Below are positions 50,880-63,200 of a stretch of DNA of 64,000 bases, one piece after another. A program made the translations under genes and the position numbers. The notes below the pieces were generated by a model. The model had not been told where the DNA came from and made no database searches. It saw nothing but the letters and a program-made list of their open reading frames with translations. The DNA lies in contig NC_060234.1 in assembly GCF_021155775.2 (NCBI RefSeq), positions 32,051,026-32,115,025 of the forward strand. Reading direction: 5' to 3'. This stretch comes from Neodiprion pinetum. Its lineage: Eukaryota > Arthropoda > Insecta > Hymenoptera > Diprionidae. How positions within the stretch are numbered: position 1 is the stretch's first letter; each line of letters begins with the position of its first letter.

Positions 50880-51560
50880 GCGCCATCTCTCGGCTAAGGC
50901 TCGTTGGACAACGAGGCCCGTACCCGTAGCAATTGAACAACATTAAACGAGCGCAATTGTTCGCTGCCTTCCGATTGGCTCGGAGCAACTGGTCCCATCA
51001 CGATCAATTTTAATTCAGCGCCTTTCGCCGCGTCCTCTTGGCGATGCGCGTACGTACGCACAGATCTGTCAAGGATGCGACAACATGTGTAATTTTCCTT
51101 GGGGCGGGAAGCCGTGCTAGAATTTGAGGAAAATGCGAAGGACGGAGATGCGACGCGTCCACGATGCGATATTGCACACCGCGTTTTTCAGCGATTAACC
51201 CGTAACGGTGCGAGTCAGCCTCGGAACGAGGCAAAGTGGCGGTGCAAAGTACGAAGAGAAGTAGCATTAACCTTAGCAATCTTATACCTGATTGCCGAGA
51301 GTGTATTTCGGAACGGCGGCGAAGTGACCACGAAGAGGAAGGCTCGGCACGAAATCGTGGGCTTCGCGTTGGGCCGGCCGGCCAGCCGGGCTTGCCGGGA
51401 AGATAGAGGGGTATACGTGTACCGTTCGGCGTATGCAACGCGGAGGCACGGTAGTCGGTAGTTGGGGGAGCGGACTATAGAGTCTCTATAGTCTATAGTG
51501 GGGGGCCCAGGGTTTACCCCCCACCCCACACTTCTCCACTCCTCGTCAGCTGCTGCCGCC
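50880..51560 (+). promoter_or_regulatory. GC-rich promoter-like island upstream of ogre
   Basis: A CpG-rich block about 0.9-1.5 kb before the ogre start codon, the counterpart of the island in front of inx2. It ends in a small perfect inverted repeat (51474-51492, ACTATAGAG, T, then its complement). Assignment to ogre is by position only. Confidence 0.4.
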
Positions 51561-52457
51561 GAAGAGTGCTGCGTACGAACGCCAACACGATTCAGCTACT
51601 AGTAAGGCGCAAAGAGAATACACGAGAAGGATAAATCGCCCGAGACGATCGGACGGTCGAGTTACTTCGTACTTATTGGGTCGATGTTCCAGTTCGGTAC
51701 AGTGTCTCGGTGTTGTTGTTGTTGTGATTGTGATAACCGGAATTCGCGGGTTCGGCTCGGGTCGGCGATCGAATCGGAATAAAAACAATCGGCGAACCCG
51801 TTTAAAGGCGAGGAAAAAAAGCCGAAGAAAAGGTCCCGACGATCGCTCGATAAAGCAGAGATCGTTCTCGAGCAAGGTTCGCTGCACCGTATGCACTGTA
51901 TGCATTCTCTGCATACGAATACGCGCAGGGGTTGACGGCGAGGATAGATAATTGAGATGATGAGCGGAAACTCGGCAAACGAACGCTGAGGAGCGCCGCT
52001 GGAAATAAGGACCGGAGTCACTGCGTCGATAGAAAAGATTCGTTATCGTTATTTTGAAAGTCGGGGACCTAACGGTGCAACGTTATACACAGTTTCTCTA
52101 TTAGCGCACGGCGCGTTGAAAGGTTTGATCCAACTGCAAACTCGAGGTGGTAAAACGGCGATGGAGCGAAACTGACCTGTTTTTTATATTTAGGATTAAA
52201 ATTGCGACGATTCGTACGTCGTCGAGTGTCAATTGTTTCATTGTTCGAAAATTCTATTCGACACAGCTCCGCGATTTTCGCCCAGCGAACGAATTCTCTC
52301 AACGAATTTCCGACATCGGCGGACGTTGAAGTCTCCCAAATTCGAACCTGATCACAGGCGAGATTTGCGCCTCTGACCTAAGAAAAATTTCAAGAGTGTC
52401 TACCCGATGTGGGATAGTTTCTAACCTCAAAAGCGCTACGATCATACGTCATACACC
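51561..52457. other. Putative 5' UTR / promoter-proximal region of ogre
   Basis: Moderately GC-rich sequence leading to the ogre ATG. No other gene is seen. A 5' noncoding exon ending in this region is possible but cannot be defined. Confidence 0.4.
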
Positions 52458-52709
52458 ATGTACAAGCTACTGGGTGATTTGAGGGGGTATCTGAAATGGC
52501 AGGACATAACAACGGACTCGATGATATTCCGGATGCACAACATATTCACAACGGTTCTGCTCCTCACTTTTTCGCTCATCATCACCGCCACCCAATACGT
52601 GGGCAATCCGATCGCTTGCATAGTCGAATCGGGCCTCCGTAAGAACGCGATCAACACGTTTTGCTGGATTACTTCGACATTCACGATGCCCGACGCTTTC
52701 AATCGCCAG
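52458..52709 (+). CDS. ogre: ogre coding exon 1
   Basis: 84 codons from the ATG (context ACACCATG) through TM1 and the first-loop cysteines, ending FNRQ at donor CAG/GTAATT in phase 0. Confidence 0.94.
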
Positions 52710-55700
52710 GTAATTAATTATTCTCACCGCGTCAACGCGTGCTGCAACCGCGATGGAAATTATATCGATTTTATCCCCCCCCACTGCCCCAATCATGGCT
52801 CTTCGTTGTCGCGCCAACTTCGTCGTCACACGAGGATAATTCGTTGCCCCGATGATGCTGTTCGGGGGGCTGGGCCTTTGAAGGCTGTGAAGGGCCGGTG
52901 GGGTGGGACTCGTCGAGTGTCTTCCAGAACCTTTGGTGGGCGCCCTTTTGTCTCATAGCATGCATGCCGCGCCGGTCTGCATCACACATGTCCGTTTGCC
53001 TCTCGCATGCACTTTTCTCGGTCCTGCGGTTTACGACTGCTCTCGCAGGAGATTCTCTCTACTAACAATAAGAACAAGGAAAGCATAGTACTATACTACA
53101 GTATATTTTGTAGGAGTTGTTTTTCATACTCGCAAAAGGGCGCCAACGCCTCCGTACATACGTGAGTCTCGTGACACAAACGTGGATGAACAGGCATGTA
53201 ATGTAATATGATCATCGTCGCTGCTGCACTTCCGGCCTATCGTCAATTCCGATTTCCACCAATGACTGTTCACTGACAATGAGTGATTGATGTCCGTACG
53301 CGGTGAATTTTGATAAGAGATACTGCAGGGTCCGTTGCTACTGCGATTTTACACAACACCTTGAATCTTGCGTTTTTTTCATCCAACATCGGAGCTTGCA
53401 GAATCTCCGCGTGGCTAGTAAGAAAATTCTAACTCTGAACACACATTTGATGGTGCAGGTCGGAAGGTGTTTCTCATTCTTGCTGTTCCGAATGCGTAAC
53501 AGAAGCCGTGCAATATGTTGTAACATCGAATCTGATATTACTTGATATCGGACGCAGTAAATTTACGATCTAAGCTCGTCATTAACAGGAAATTTTCAAC
53601 CGGATACTAACGATTCCTTCGAGTATTCCAACGCGATTACGTTTTGCGGTAGTAACAGGAAATGATATGAGAGAAGTAAGAAACTGCAGATAATCTTCCA
53701 GAAAAGACTTATCATAAATTTCCATTGCGGGATGTATTAAAGATAATGCAACGGTTCCCCTCGCTTACGTATGACGCGATAAATCAGGTCACCTCTCGAA
53801 TGGAATGTAAAGAACCGTGGATACATAGCCCGTACATGATCTTGATTCGATGCAGCAGAAAAAGTTCATAACTTTCGTAACTCTGCAGTGTGTATTAGCA
53901 GTGATATTCCATTATTACACAGGTTTCGATTCCGTATGGTTTATCCTTGTTTACTTACATCTATAGCAATAGAATTCGGAAGTCAAGTGAACTCACTTAA
54001 TTCAATCATTTATGTGTAAGACAACAAGCAATGACGAATAATTCACCAATTAGTATGAATGGTTCTTTTACTCACCTTTAACGCAATTGGAAGCAAAGTA
54101 TAATTACGTAAATTGCCCGCGTTAGTTACAACAATTAAAACGAACAATAATGATTGGTAAGAAGATATCGCTTGTGTAAGAATGCTGCTTGATGCCTGAG
54201 GCTATCACGAGCAATCAAAGTCAATTAAATGAATCCAGTTCGAAGCTGAGATTAAACTCGTGGTACAGACGTTTGCAGATAAATCGATTTCTGGACTGCC
54301 GACGACAGATTTTTTATTATATTAAGTCAGGCACAGAGTAGTTGAGTAAAATGTTGAAACAAGTTTGCCCCGCACATAAGTATAGTCAGAGTTATCGCTC
54401 ATTCTTAGCTTACCAGCTATCGCCACTGACGCGTGCGCGGAGTTTGCCACACATTCGTAGAATTTTATCACTTATTCGAATTTTATATCATATACGAGGA
54501 ACCACATCCGTCTCCAACTTGTGTAAGAGCGTATAAAGAACAAGTGCGAAATCGTATAAATCCTATATTTATCACAAATCGCACATACGCCGCAATACTA
54601 CTGTGCAACAATACCTGATTGGCACATTAAGTACAAGAACGGATTTTATACTTTCCATGTCGCAAGTTTCTCACTTGGTATCGTTTCGATGTTGTAATCT
54701 TGCACAGATCGCATCATCTTCGAAAAAGTCCAGTACTTTTAAATTTCTTATTGTTCATGATGCTAACAGAGTCGGTTTCGTGATAATCGAGACTGTAGAT
54801 TTCTGTAACGTAGACCACAGATGCTTATGAGGAGTTACTTAAATGGATAACTTTCAGTGTGACAGACCGTATAAATTCATTGTCGAACGGTAGAAAAGAA
54901 AGAACATTTAGAGCTTAAGCACTATCATGCTAAAGTCAACACGCATAGAACGATATTAAATTCAATTTGATTTTCAATTGTAGCTCTTGCATACATCGCA
55001 GATATTGTCGACGAAGGTCAATTCGAGTGGTCCGGGTCAGAGAGTCAGAATACATATGTGTATATAGTGAAGCTTCGTATAACGCGTGCTAAAGATAGAA
55101 CGTGTTAACTGCGTTATGTACATGGTAATGCTCGTACGGATCCAAGAGTGACCCCTCACATGGCACAGCGTTACACAGAGATAACCCGGCTCAGCACTGG
55201 TTCACGATTTGTCTGGAGCACTGAGCCGATCCTTGTAAAAGTCTCAGTGGTTCCGGATTCGAATTATTGTGGATATTGTGGTATCTTTATCAATTGAGTA
55301 CAACTTCCAAGGAAAGTATCAGACCTCGGGATCACGGCTTTTGCTCAAACTTCTAGGGGTGTTTCTTTGACTCAAAATATGCGACTTTTGATGCTTAATT
55401 CCATCCATTTGGCCTTCCTTCGCTTAATTTACAATAGATCAGGTTGTCGGAAATTTATGGTTTAAACTTCACCATGGCTTTGAAATGATGGTATATTTGT
55501 TCATACTTTAATCTATAGAAGCCTGCCATCGAAACTAAAATAGAGAACATTGAAAATTATTATTTCAGGCAAAAATGTACAACAGGTTTCCTTTATCACG
55601 GCATTTTACTCACCAAACTGCTAACTTGATCAATTTTAACCGGTGTGAAGAGCCTCGATGGATGGAATTACACGATAGAAGCTCTTCATTTACAAGATTG

Positions 55701-58700
55701 AAGTTAGTAACGTGATCGTTACGAAACAATGGAAAGAAAATGCTTTGTTTTGCAATTTTAGAACAACTTTGAACGAGATAAATTTTTAAAATACGGGTAC
55801 GTCTTGCTTTACTACGGTTTACTGAATTTCGCACAATTATAAATTGGCAAGAAAAGATGTTCCTCAATAAGCTCTGTTACAGTAACGCTACAAACTTCAA
55901 CATGATCCACATTTTGGGCTGGAGAAACACCCGTAACAGTTTCAGCAGAATCCGTGATCCGGAGGACTGACGCTACTTGTTAGTTAGGTCGTATGTGTCC
56001 ATAAATCTGTTGCTGCACCCTGTATTATATAACAACATAACTTGATGTAGCACGTCTCGTGTGATTGTTGAATCATAATTTCATTAAGAAATACATTGAT
56101 TAACTCGTAGAACAACTGATTCGGTTAACATTTCTTGACTGGATCTTTCAGCCGCTATAAATTTTCATTCTCGGTTCTCGCTAAATATTGTCTTATTCAC
56201 ATCATGAATTCCCCACTACTCTTGCAAGTGCTATCACCATTACATCCGTTCCCCGACAAAGCGTTCAACGAATTCCATAGCGCGCCTTCAAAGATGCAGA
56301 AATTAGAATAAGTTTCTAAAAAAACAAAATGGAGACTCGTTTACTAATTCTAAACAATTATTGAAGTGGAGAAGCCAGCTTGTCTCTTCGTAAATCTACG
56401 TACCTGTGATCCTGCAATATAGCGCATTCGCTGCACGAAGTTGTGCAGGTGTAAAAAATTCCTTGTCCGATATCGACTTGAGATTGTAAATACAGTGCAT
56501 TTTTTTTTCTTTCCACAAGGTCGGCAAGGAAGTGGCTCATCCTGGAATCGGCAACGATTTCAACGACGAAAGCGCTCGCAAGTACTACACCTACTATCAA
56601 TGGGTTTGCTTCGTACTGTTCTTCCAGGTGAGTGTTCAATCGGTAGATGTGATTCATTACCAAAATTGAATCGGTGATCTCAATGGCAAATCGGGTAATT
56701 CTTGTGCAGGCAATAATGTGCTACGTGCCTCAGTGGCTCTGGAACACCTGGGAAAATGGTTTGATGAGGAGCATTGTCATGGGGATGAATCACCAACTGT
56801 GCGACGAGAAGGAGAAGCTAAAGAAGAAATCTGTCATGATGAATTACATCATGAAACACCGCACGGTGAGAATACTTACTCCTCGATCCGTTTATCATAC
56901 GATATCATGTTATATTTCGGGGTTACAAACTCCGGCTAATCGAATTACGTACACGCGTACGCCTCCCGAGGTGGATTCTGACCGATTCAAGGCCGCCGGT
57001 GTCGTCTGCTACCATTTATTCAACCTGCGTAGCAGACGACACGGGTGGCCTCGAATCGGTCAGAAGCCATTTCGGGAGGTGTACATACCTATCTACGTAT
57101 GTATATACGCACCACTGTGGATATCGAATGCCGACGACGACGACGACGACTCGCTGTTATTTTTGACCTAATGATGTTTGTGGCTGACAGTAAGACGGCA
57201 CATATCCGCTGTTCAACCTTTTGTTTGGGTTTACCAAACTTCCACACTCGGTGGGCGTCACTTTGGTCTTGCGCTTCCAGACGTCTCACTCCGCCTGATA
57301 AGCCTCCGGCGGTATTATTGTACTACCTCATCTTGGGTGGCTGCCCGGAGTCGCGTGGACACATCTTTCGTCTACTGCGATAACCGAGCAAACAATCGTG
57401 GTGTCGTATGTCGGAGACGGGGATCGTCAAAAGCTCCAGATTACCACAGTTCCGGTTACCCCGGGTTCATTGCTTGCGATCAATGTTCTCCTGTGATTTT
57501 TTTCATTTTCATTTCATGTGGTATTAATTTTCCACCATTTCAACCACGACTGCGTGCTTACGTGATACAAGTTTTCTTATGTAAACCTCCACGATTTGTT
57601 TTCATCTATGCAATGTTTGTATCAAGACCTGATACTATCTCCGCCACTAGCTATTTATGTATGCGTATATACTGATTTGTGAAAGCTGATTTTGGCTTTT
57701 GTACGGAATGTGAAAACAATACCATATACCGACGTATTGATTCTAGTTTTGAACGATTACAAAATCTGTTGGTGTGAAAAGCCAGCAAGATAGGAACACG
57801 TGTTTATGTAACTAGATTGGAATCTCAGTGGACGAGATGTAATACATTGCATAAAATTCTTGTGTGCATGACCAGCGTATAATCGTATTTAAATATATGA
57901 GCCGTGTAACGTATTATAATCTTGACCAAACAACGGCATTCACTCAATATATTCTATATCGCATTCGGTGAAAACATATGCCAGCTTGTTTATCAACGTT
58001 TCACGTAATCGGTCTTGCAGTTAGTTTGACGGACTAATTTTTTTATTCGTGTGAAAATGATGACATGCTGGGCGATAACGTTTGCGCTGTAATATTACGG
58101 ATATTTGACAAGTTATTTCGGCTCTATATTCATTGACGGATTTCATTTGTATCTCGAGGTTTATAAGTGAACGGTCAAAAACATGTCTCTGTTACGAAAA
58201 CATCGATATCTTACAGTAAATTTGATCATTTCATAATAACGGTAAACAAGTTTGTTATTCCATTCTCAGTACAAAACGATTAATGTCTTGGTATGTTTCA
58301 AAAATATCACAATTATTCTTAAGTACTAATAGGAAAAATTCATTGCTGAATAGATAAAATTGCTGAGAAATAATTTCACACGATTCCCGCATACAAATGA
58401 CAATGTTTATTGAAAATTGACAAAATTTACTTTGCGTTTACGTTATTTTTAGGTTTATTACCATTTAGAGGGCAAACTCGTTCTTATTTTTCGGATCGTA
58501 CTGATTGTAATGGTGCAACAGAATCCGCTCGTATTCGTAAAATCAATTTGTGTGTTTTGTAGCATATATATATTATTTTGGATCAGTCCAAAAAGAAGTC
58601 ATAATGGTCCCTCAATGGCTTTCATGATTTTATTTTCAATTCATTATGCGAGTGATCATTTTATTTCCCGTTCCTGAATTAAACAGTAAATAGTTGATCA

Positions 58701-60299
58701 ACTTCCTTAGTTGATATTGCTTCTCCTATATCACCGATCATGTAACTATTGGACTTAAATGCCTACGAGTTACAAGTAAAAAATTATGATATATTATGCT
58801 ACAAGTGTGGAAAGTGGGGCATTATATTTAGCGAGACCAAAATCGCGCTGATCTCGTAACCTCCATTTCTTACAAATTATAGTATCATACCATTTAAATT
58901 CTTCAATAGATAATTACACATATTTCTTACGAATGAAATAATCATCCGGTAAAACATTGTATCCATACACTTGACTCTTTACATCTTCTGTAATATATTA
59001 ACGAACTCACCTTGGTTAATTTTAGTAACTTTTTTCATCTTCCAACTGAATATAAAGAGAAAAAAAACAATCGAGCCACCGCGAACTGCGAACTCTTCCA
59101 TTTTACACGTATCTACGCTGCTGAAAACATTGAAATTTATTTCGGAGCCATTCCGCAGTGTATTGTGAAGCCGACATATTAGAAGCACTGGGAATGAAAA
59201 AAGGAAGATACCCATGCACGCTACTTTTTCCAACACCTGTGCAGAAAAGTTTGATCTGAGAAGCAGCGAACTTGCCGCTGGCAGCGCGTATCATTCGGCT
59301 AGGTAACTTATGATCAATGATAAAGTGCGTTAAATCGAGTGATTCGAAAGTGCGCATGCGGCAAAGAAATCCCTAGTGTCTAAAATCGGTCATTTCAGTT
59401 GTGCGCGTGCGCCAACCTCGTTTAACCGTACTCTTCGAAAATCGAGCACTTTACGCACGCTCCACAGGCTTCGAAAATCGAACCTCCGAAGCAGGTGTTG
59501 AAAAAAATAAGTGTTATGATTGTGTTATTTTCGCGTGATGTGGTGGTAAAAATTAGCGCTTTATGCGCATAGATATCTCTGAGATCACGTGATAAAATTC
59601 AATGTCAACAAACTGACATGAGCCATGCTGCTCCAAAAATTGTCCAATATCTTGCCCCTGATTTAACCACTAATTTTCGCACAGCGCATAACGAATAAAT
59701 GGTTAATTTTTTTTGTTCCACAGACACACATCAGTTACGTATACCGGTACTACGCCTGCGAGGCGATCTGCTTGCTGAACATACTGCTCCAGCTCTACTG
59801 TATGAACCGTTTCTTCGACGGTGAATTTATGGGCTACGGTCTCCGCGTTTTACAGTACGCGGACAAACCGCAGGAGGAACGTGTCGATCCCATGGTTTAC
59901 ATATTTCCACGCGTCACCAAGTGCATATTCCACAAGATCGGTCCCAGTGGCTCGGTACAGAAACACGATTCGCTGTGCATCCTTCCGCTGAACATCGTCA
60001 ACGAAAAGACGTATATCTTCATCTGGTTCTGGTACCTGATACTTACGGTATTGCTGGTCGGTCTGCTCGCCTATCGGGCCGCAATTATTTTCGCACCCGC
60101 CATAAGACCACGCCTGATGCACCTTGCGGCGCGTGGAACGTCGAAGGAAACTTGTCGGAGCGTAAGTCGAAAGACGGATCTTGGAGATTGGTGGCTGCTC
60201 TACTGTCTGGGTACGAATTTAGACTCGATCATGTACAGGGAGATTCTTCAGGAGCTGGCAAAAAAGTTGGGTGATCAAAATTCACAAGTAGTTGCTTAG
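52458..60299 (+). CDS. ogre: Innexin ogre (inx1), gap-junction protein, four coding exons
   Basis: Join of 52458-52709, 56520-56627, 56710-56865 and 59724-60299, predicting 363 residues, close to the usual length. All introns are GT..AG and phase 0. The start MYKLLGDLRGYLKWQDI is diagnostic of Ogre/Inx1, which in Drosophila is needed for postembryonic neuroblast and glial development and forms channels with Inx2. TM1 is about residues 30-48. The first loop has C54 and C69. YYQWV is at 109-113, then TM2. TM3 is about 178-200, followed by RFFDGEF. The second loop has C239 and C257 around FHKIGPSGSVQ. TM4 is about 268-290, and GDWWLLYCLGTNLD is in the tail. Two introns are large (3.8 and 2.9 kb) and the middle one only 82 bp. 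The third contains a striking hairpin. Confidence 0.95.
52710..56519. other. ogre intron 1
   Basis: 3.8-kb intron. It contains one copy of CTAACAATAAG (53062) and otherwise AT-rich sequence. I saw no nested gene. Confidence 0.8.
56520..56627 (+). CDS. ogre: ogre coding exon 2
   Basis: 36 codons between acceptor CCACAAG and donor CAG/GTGAGT. It begins VGKEVAHPGIG and contains YYTYYQWVCF. Confidence 0.95.
56710..56865 (+). CDS. ogre: ogre coding exon 3
   Basis: 52 codons between acceptor TTGTGCAG and donor ACG/GTGAGA. It covers the end of TM2 and the cytoplasmic loop (WNTWENGLMR, then a Lys-rich segment). Confidence 0.95.
56866..59723. other. ogre intron 3
   Basis: 2.9-kb intron carrying the 56-bp-arm hairpin at 56957-57084 and a (GAC)n run at 57132-57150. 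No nested coding gene is evident. Confidence 0.8.
56957..57084. repeat. Long near-perfect hairpin in ogre intron 3
   Basis: The arms 56957-57012 and 57029-57084 (56 bp each) pair without gaps around a 16-nt loop. By eye there are 49 Watson-Crick pairs, 4 G-U wobbles and 3 mismatches. Landmarks are CCTCCCGA, TTCTGACCGATTC and GTGTCGTCTGCTAC in the left arm with complements in the right. It could be a foldback MITE or a source of small RNA. Confidence 0.85.
59724..60299 (+). CDS. ogre: ogre coding exon 4
   Basis: 191 codons plus stop after acceptor TTCCACAG. It covers TM3, the second extracellular loop, TM4 and the C-terminal tail. Confidence 0.95.
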   Translation, partial: THISYVYRYYACEAICLLNILLQLYCMNRFFDGEFMGYGLRVLQYADKPQEERVDPMVYIFPRVTKCIFHKIGPSGSVQKHDSLCILPLNIVNEKTYIFIWFWYLILTVLLVGLLAYRAAIIFAPAIRPRLMHLAARGTSKETCRSVSRKTDLGDWWLLYCLGTNLDSIMYREILQELAKKLGDQNSQVVA

Positions 60300-63200
60300 C
60301 GGAATATATTATGTGTATATTTTATTGCGCGATGCGCTCTTAAATGTCAAAGAGGCGATTTCGGACGAGGACTCGCCGTTTCGGTTATATTCGAACCCAA
60401 TCTTGAGTGATTTCGTTTGCTTCTGGCCCTGGCCTAGCGTAAACATTTTATAGATACTCCGGCAAAGCTTTACAGACCGTATTGATATACTCTCTTGAAC
60501 CTGTCAATATTTTTTTATCGACCGCTCTACTCACTCAGAACTTTATAGATGAGACTTTATCTGCCATTCCGTGATTCCTTTATTCTAGTAGCTAGCAAAA
60601 GTTTCTTTTTACTTTAAGTTGCTGGCCGAGTGCTCGGCTATCGTTTCTTTTTTTCTTCTTCTTCATATTACCTTTTTCTCTGCTTAAATCGGACGACGAT
60701 TTGTGTTCGTACGCAGGTACAATTTTCATCGCTTTAAAAACGTATTTTTTAAACATTTTATTTCATCACTGAATTTTTTTTCCCTACTGACAAATATCCC
60801 ATGTCTGATTTAGTTTTTACACGTCTTATTCCTAATCAACCGTGAATCTCACGTGAAACTTTTATGTGATTTTTGTTCGTTTTGAATTGTTGTTGTTTTA
60901 TTTTTGGGTTTCTTTTTTTTAATTGATTTTTCAAAATCATTATAGGGTTTTCAGTTGAATGGGAGTATAAAAAAAGACTGAGAAAGTCTGAAAACTGCTC
61001 ACTGAACATATGATACCTTTGACTATAGGTATAACAGTTATTATGCATTACGATATAAATAAATATATATATATATACAGTATCATATACAGTATTTTGA
61101 TATTTTACAAAAATTTTCTTACTAAATTTTAGGCGGTCGCATCGGACGCACTCGATTTGACCGAGTTACATAATTAGTAGCAAAATTGAGTGATATAGTG
61201 GAAGAAAGGTGTTTCAAATCGGTATGACTTCGGGGTGAAATGTTGCATATAAATCTAGTATATTGTAGTCTGTTTAAAACTTGGAGCTTGAGTGATATTC
61301 TATGATATTGATGTGTATGATTTTTTTTCTCCCTTTTATTTCACTCAGTTTTCTTGGAGCTTTGTTCTCGTTTCAATGAATATTCACATATCTAATTATA
61401 ATTTACGTACGATTACAGTAAACAGTATGAAAAGCCGTCGCGATGACGGACTATTTTAGTCGATAAGCCTAATTAAATATTGAAATGGAATTTCTTAATT
61501 TGTGCTCAAAGTCCCTCCCCTCCCTTTACTATACGTTTGCACGTCTTCCTATACGTGTATCCATACATTTATCAAGGACGATTCACCTCGTGCAATGTCC
61601 GAAGAAACAAATAACAGAGGAACACCTCAAAATTCGTTTCTGGAAATCCGCAATCGTGAAATGTTCGAACGAGAATCCATTTCTTTGCTCAACGAGTTCT
61701 CAGAATGTGATTAGATGTGATCAACAACGCGTAGATACTCTCTTTTTGTTTCTTCCATCATGACTTTCTATTGCTAAATTTTGGAGGATTTACAACGAAT
61801 ATTATCCTTATTTGACGTGTGTTAGTTGAAGAAGACAAAGCGATGAGTCTGATTTGCCCGTGCCTGTAGTAGGAATTTTTAAGTGGCACCTAAACTTTCC
61901 GTATGTCAGCATCGGAGTATAAATAAAGTATTAGCGGGACAAGTGGTCAAGCAGAAATAATACCGTTTCATTTTGAAACATTCTAATTATACTGGTGTAG
62001 GTATAGGTAATTGGTATATATACACGGTGCACAAGCTAAGCAGCAAAATGATGTACGGTCTTTAGTACTTAGGATGCGCTCGTAAGTTTCAATCAGATAT
62101 ATTCTCATATTACACTGTCGGCATTTGCGGAAATAGATGGAAGATATTCTCTGATTCCGGAAAAATGAAACAAATTAGTAAAAAAATAAACGACACATTA
62201 CGCGTCTCAACTTTTTATCCTCCATTGCCAGCTCAAACTTTGAATGGGAACGGAAATGCTGACCGCAATGACGGTGATGTGAGTCGTGATTTAAAAATAC
62301 AATCTGCATTTGGTAGTTTTTTAAATGCCTTAATTGGCTATCGTACACGTCACTTAACAGTTCCGGAAATACGTTATACTCTTGAGTAAACAGACTGGTG
62401 TTTATCCTAGTATTCAAATGGTTATCATTGCTAATGGAATGGTAGATACTGACTGTTCGTTTTTTACACTCCGTTTCTCCAAGATGTTAGCACCGCGGAT
62501 AAAAGTAATCTTTTTCGTTCACAGCTACGCTTGGTTAACACGAAGGACAATCTACCGCGTTGATATTTCGGTATGTCATATTTGTGTGCAGTTGTTCTTT
62601 GAATTTATATCGGGTCTAATTGGACCCAATAAGATCTTGCGGAGCAATTGAAGACGTACATATCTGTCGCCCAATCGGAAGCGAGAACAAACAAGGGTAT
62701 ACATGCTCAACTGTGCTCTGCAGCGAATCGTGGTGGGACAGGCTAGCCCTGTGCAATGAAGAGCTCTTTCTCCCGAAGGGGAATGAACTGGAGACTCGGG
62801 CGACGACCTTTCCGCGTGGATCGTTCGCTTTTTTAACAATCCCGAGAATTCCGAAATTCAACCGAAGCTATCACTGCGCGTTAGAAATTTCAACGCGCAT
62901 GCGGTTCGCGTTCGAACTTCAAACCCAGCCTTGAGATCCTCCACGTGGCCCACCTGTAAGATTTCCCTACGGAACTGACAAGTTCGCAACATCGGTTAGG
63001 CAAACTTTTCCCACACAATTAACAATAATTATTTTTTCAGCTTTCCGGAGAATCGGGTTCACATTTCTAATACAGCGTCTTATATCGGCCTGCTGTGTAT
63101 GTACGTTTATCTTTACTTCAAATTCGGTTTTATTACACGCTGTTATAATGTATGGAAAAAGAGGAACAACTTCTAGCATTCCAGTGTAAATTATGGGGTA

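Larger units (their letters stand above)
36815..50880. other. Long noncoding interval between inx7 and ogre
   Basis: About 14 kb without a recognisable gene. Open frames are short; the longest, near 45.6-46.0 and 47.0-47.4 kb, have no homology I recognise. It holds several inverted-repeat structures (43.3, 48.1, 49.4 kb), a TTC microsatellite, homopolymer runs near 41.96 and 46.41 kb, and four of six copies of an 11-bp motif. Confidence 0.5.

Noticed and set aside
55180..55235. GGCTCAG/CTGAGCC hairpin in ogre intron 1 as a structured RNA
   Set aside because: Only about 7 bp pair with a long loop, expected by chance in several kilobases.
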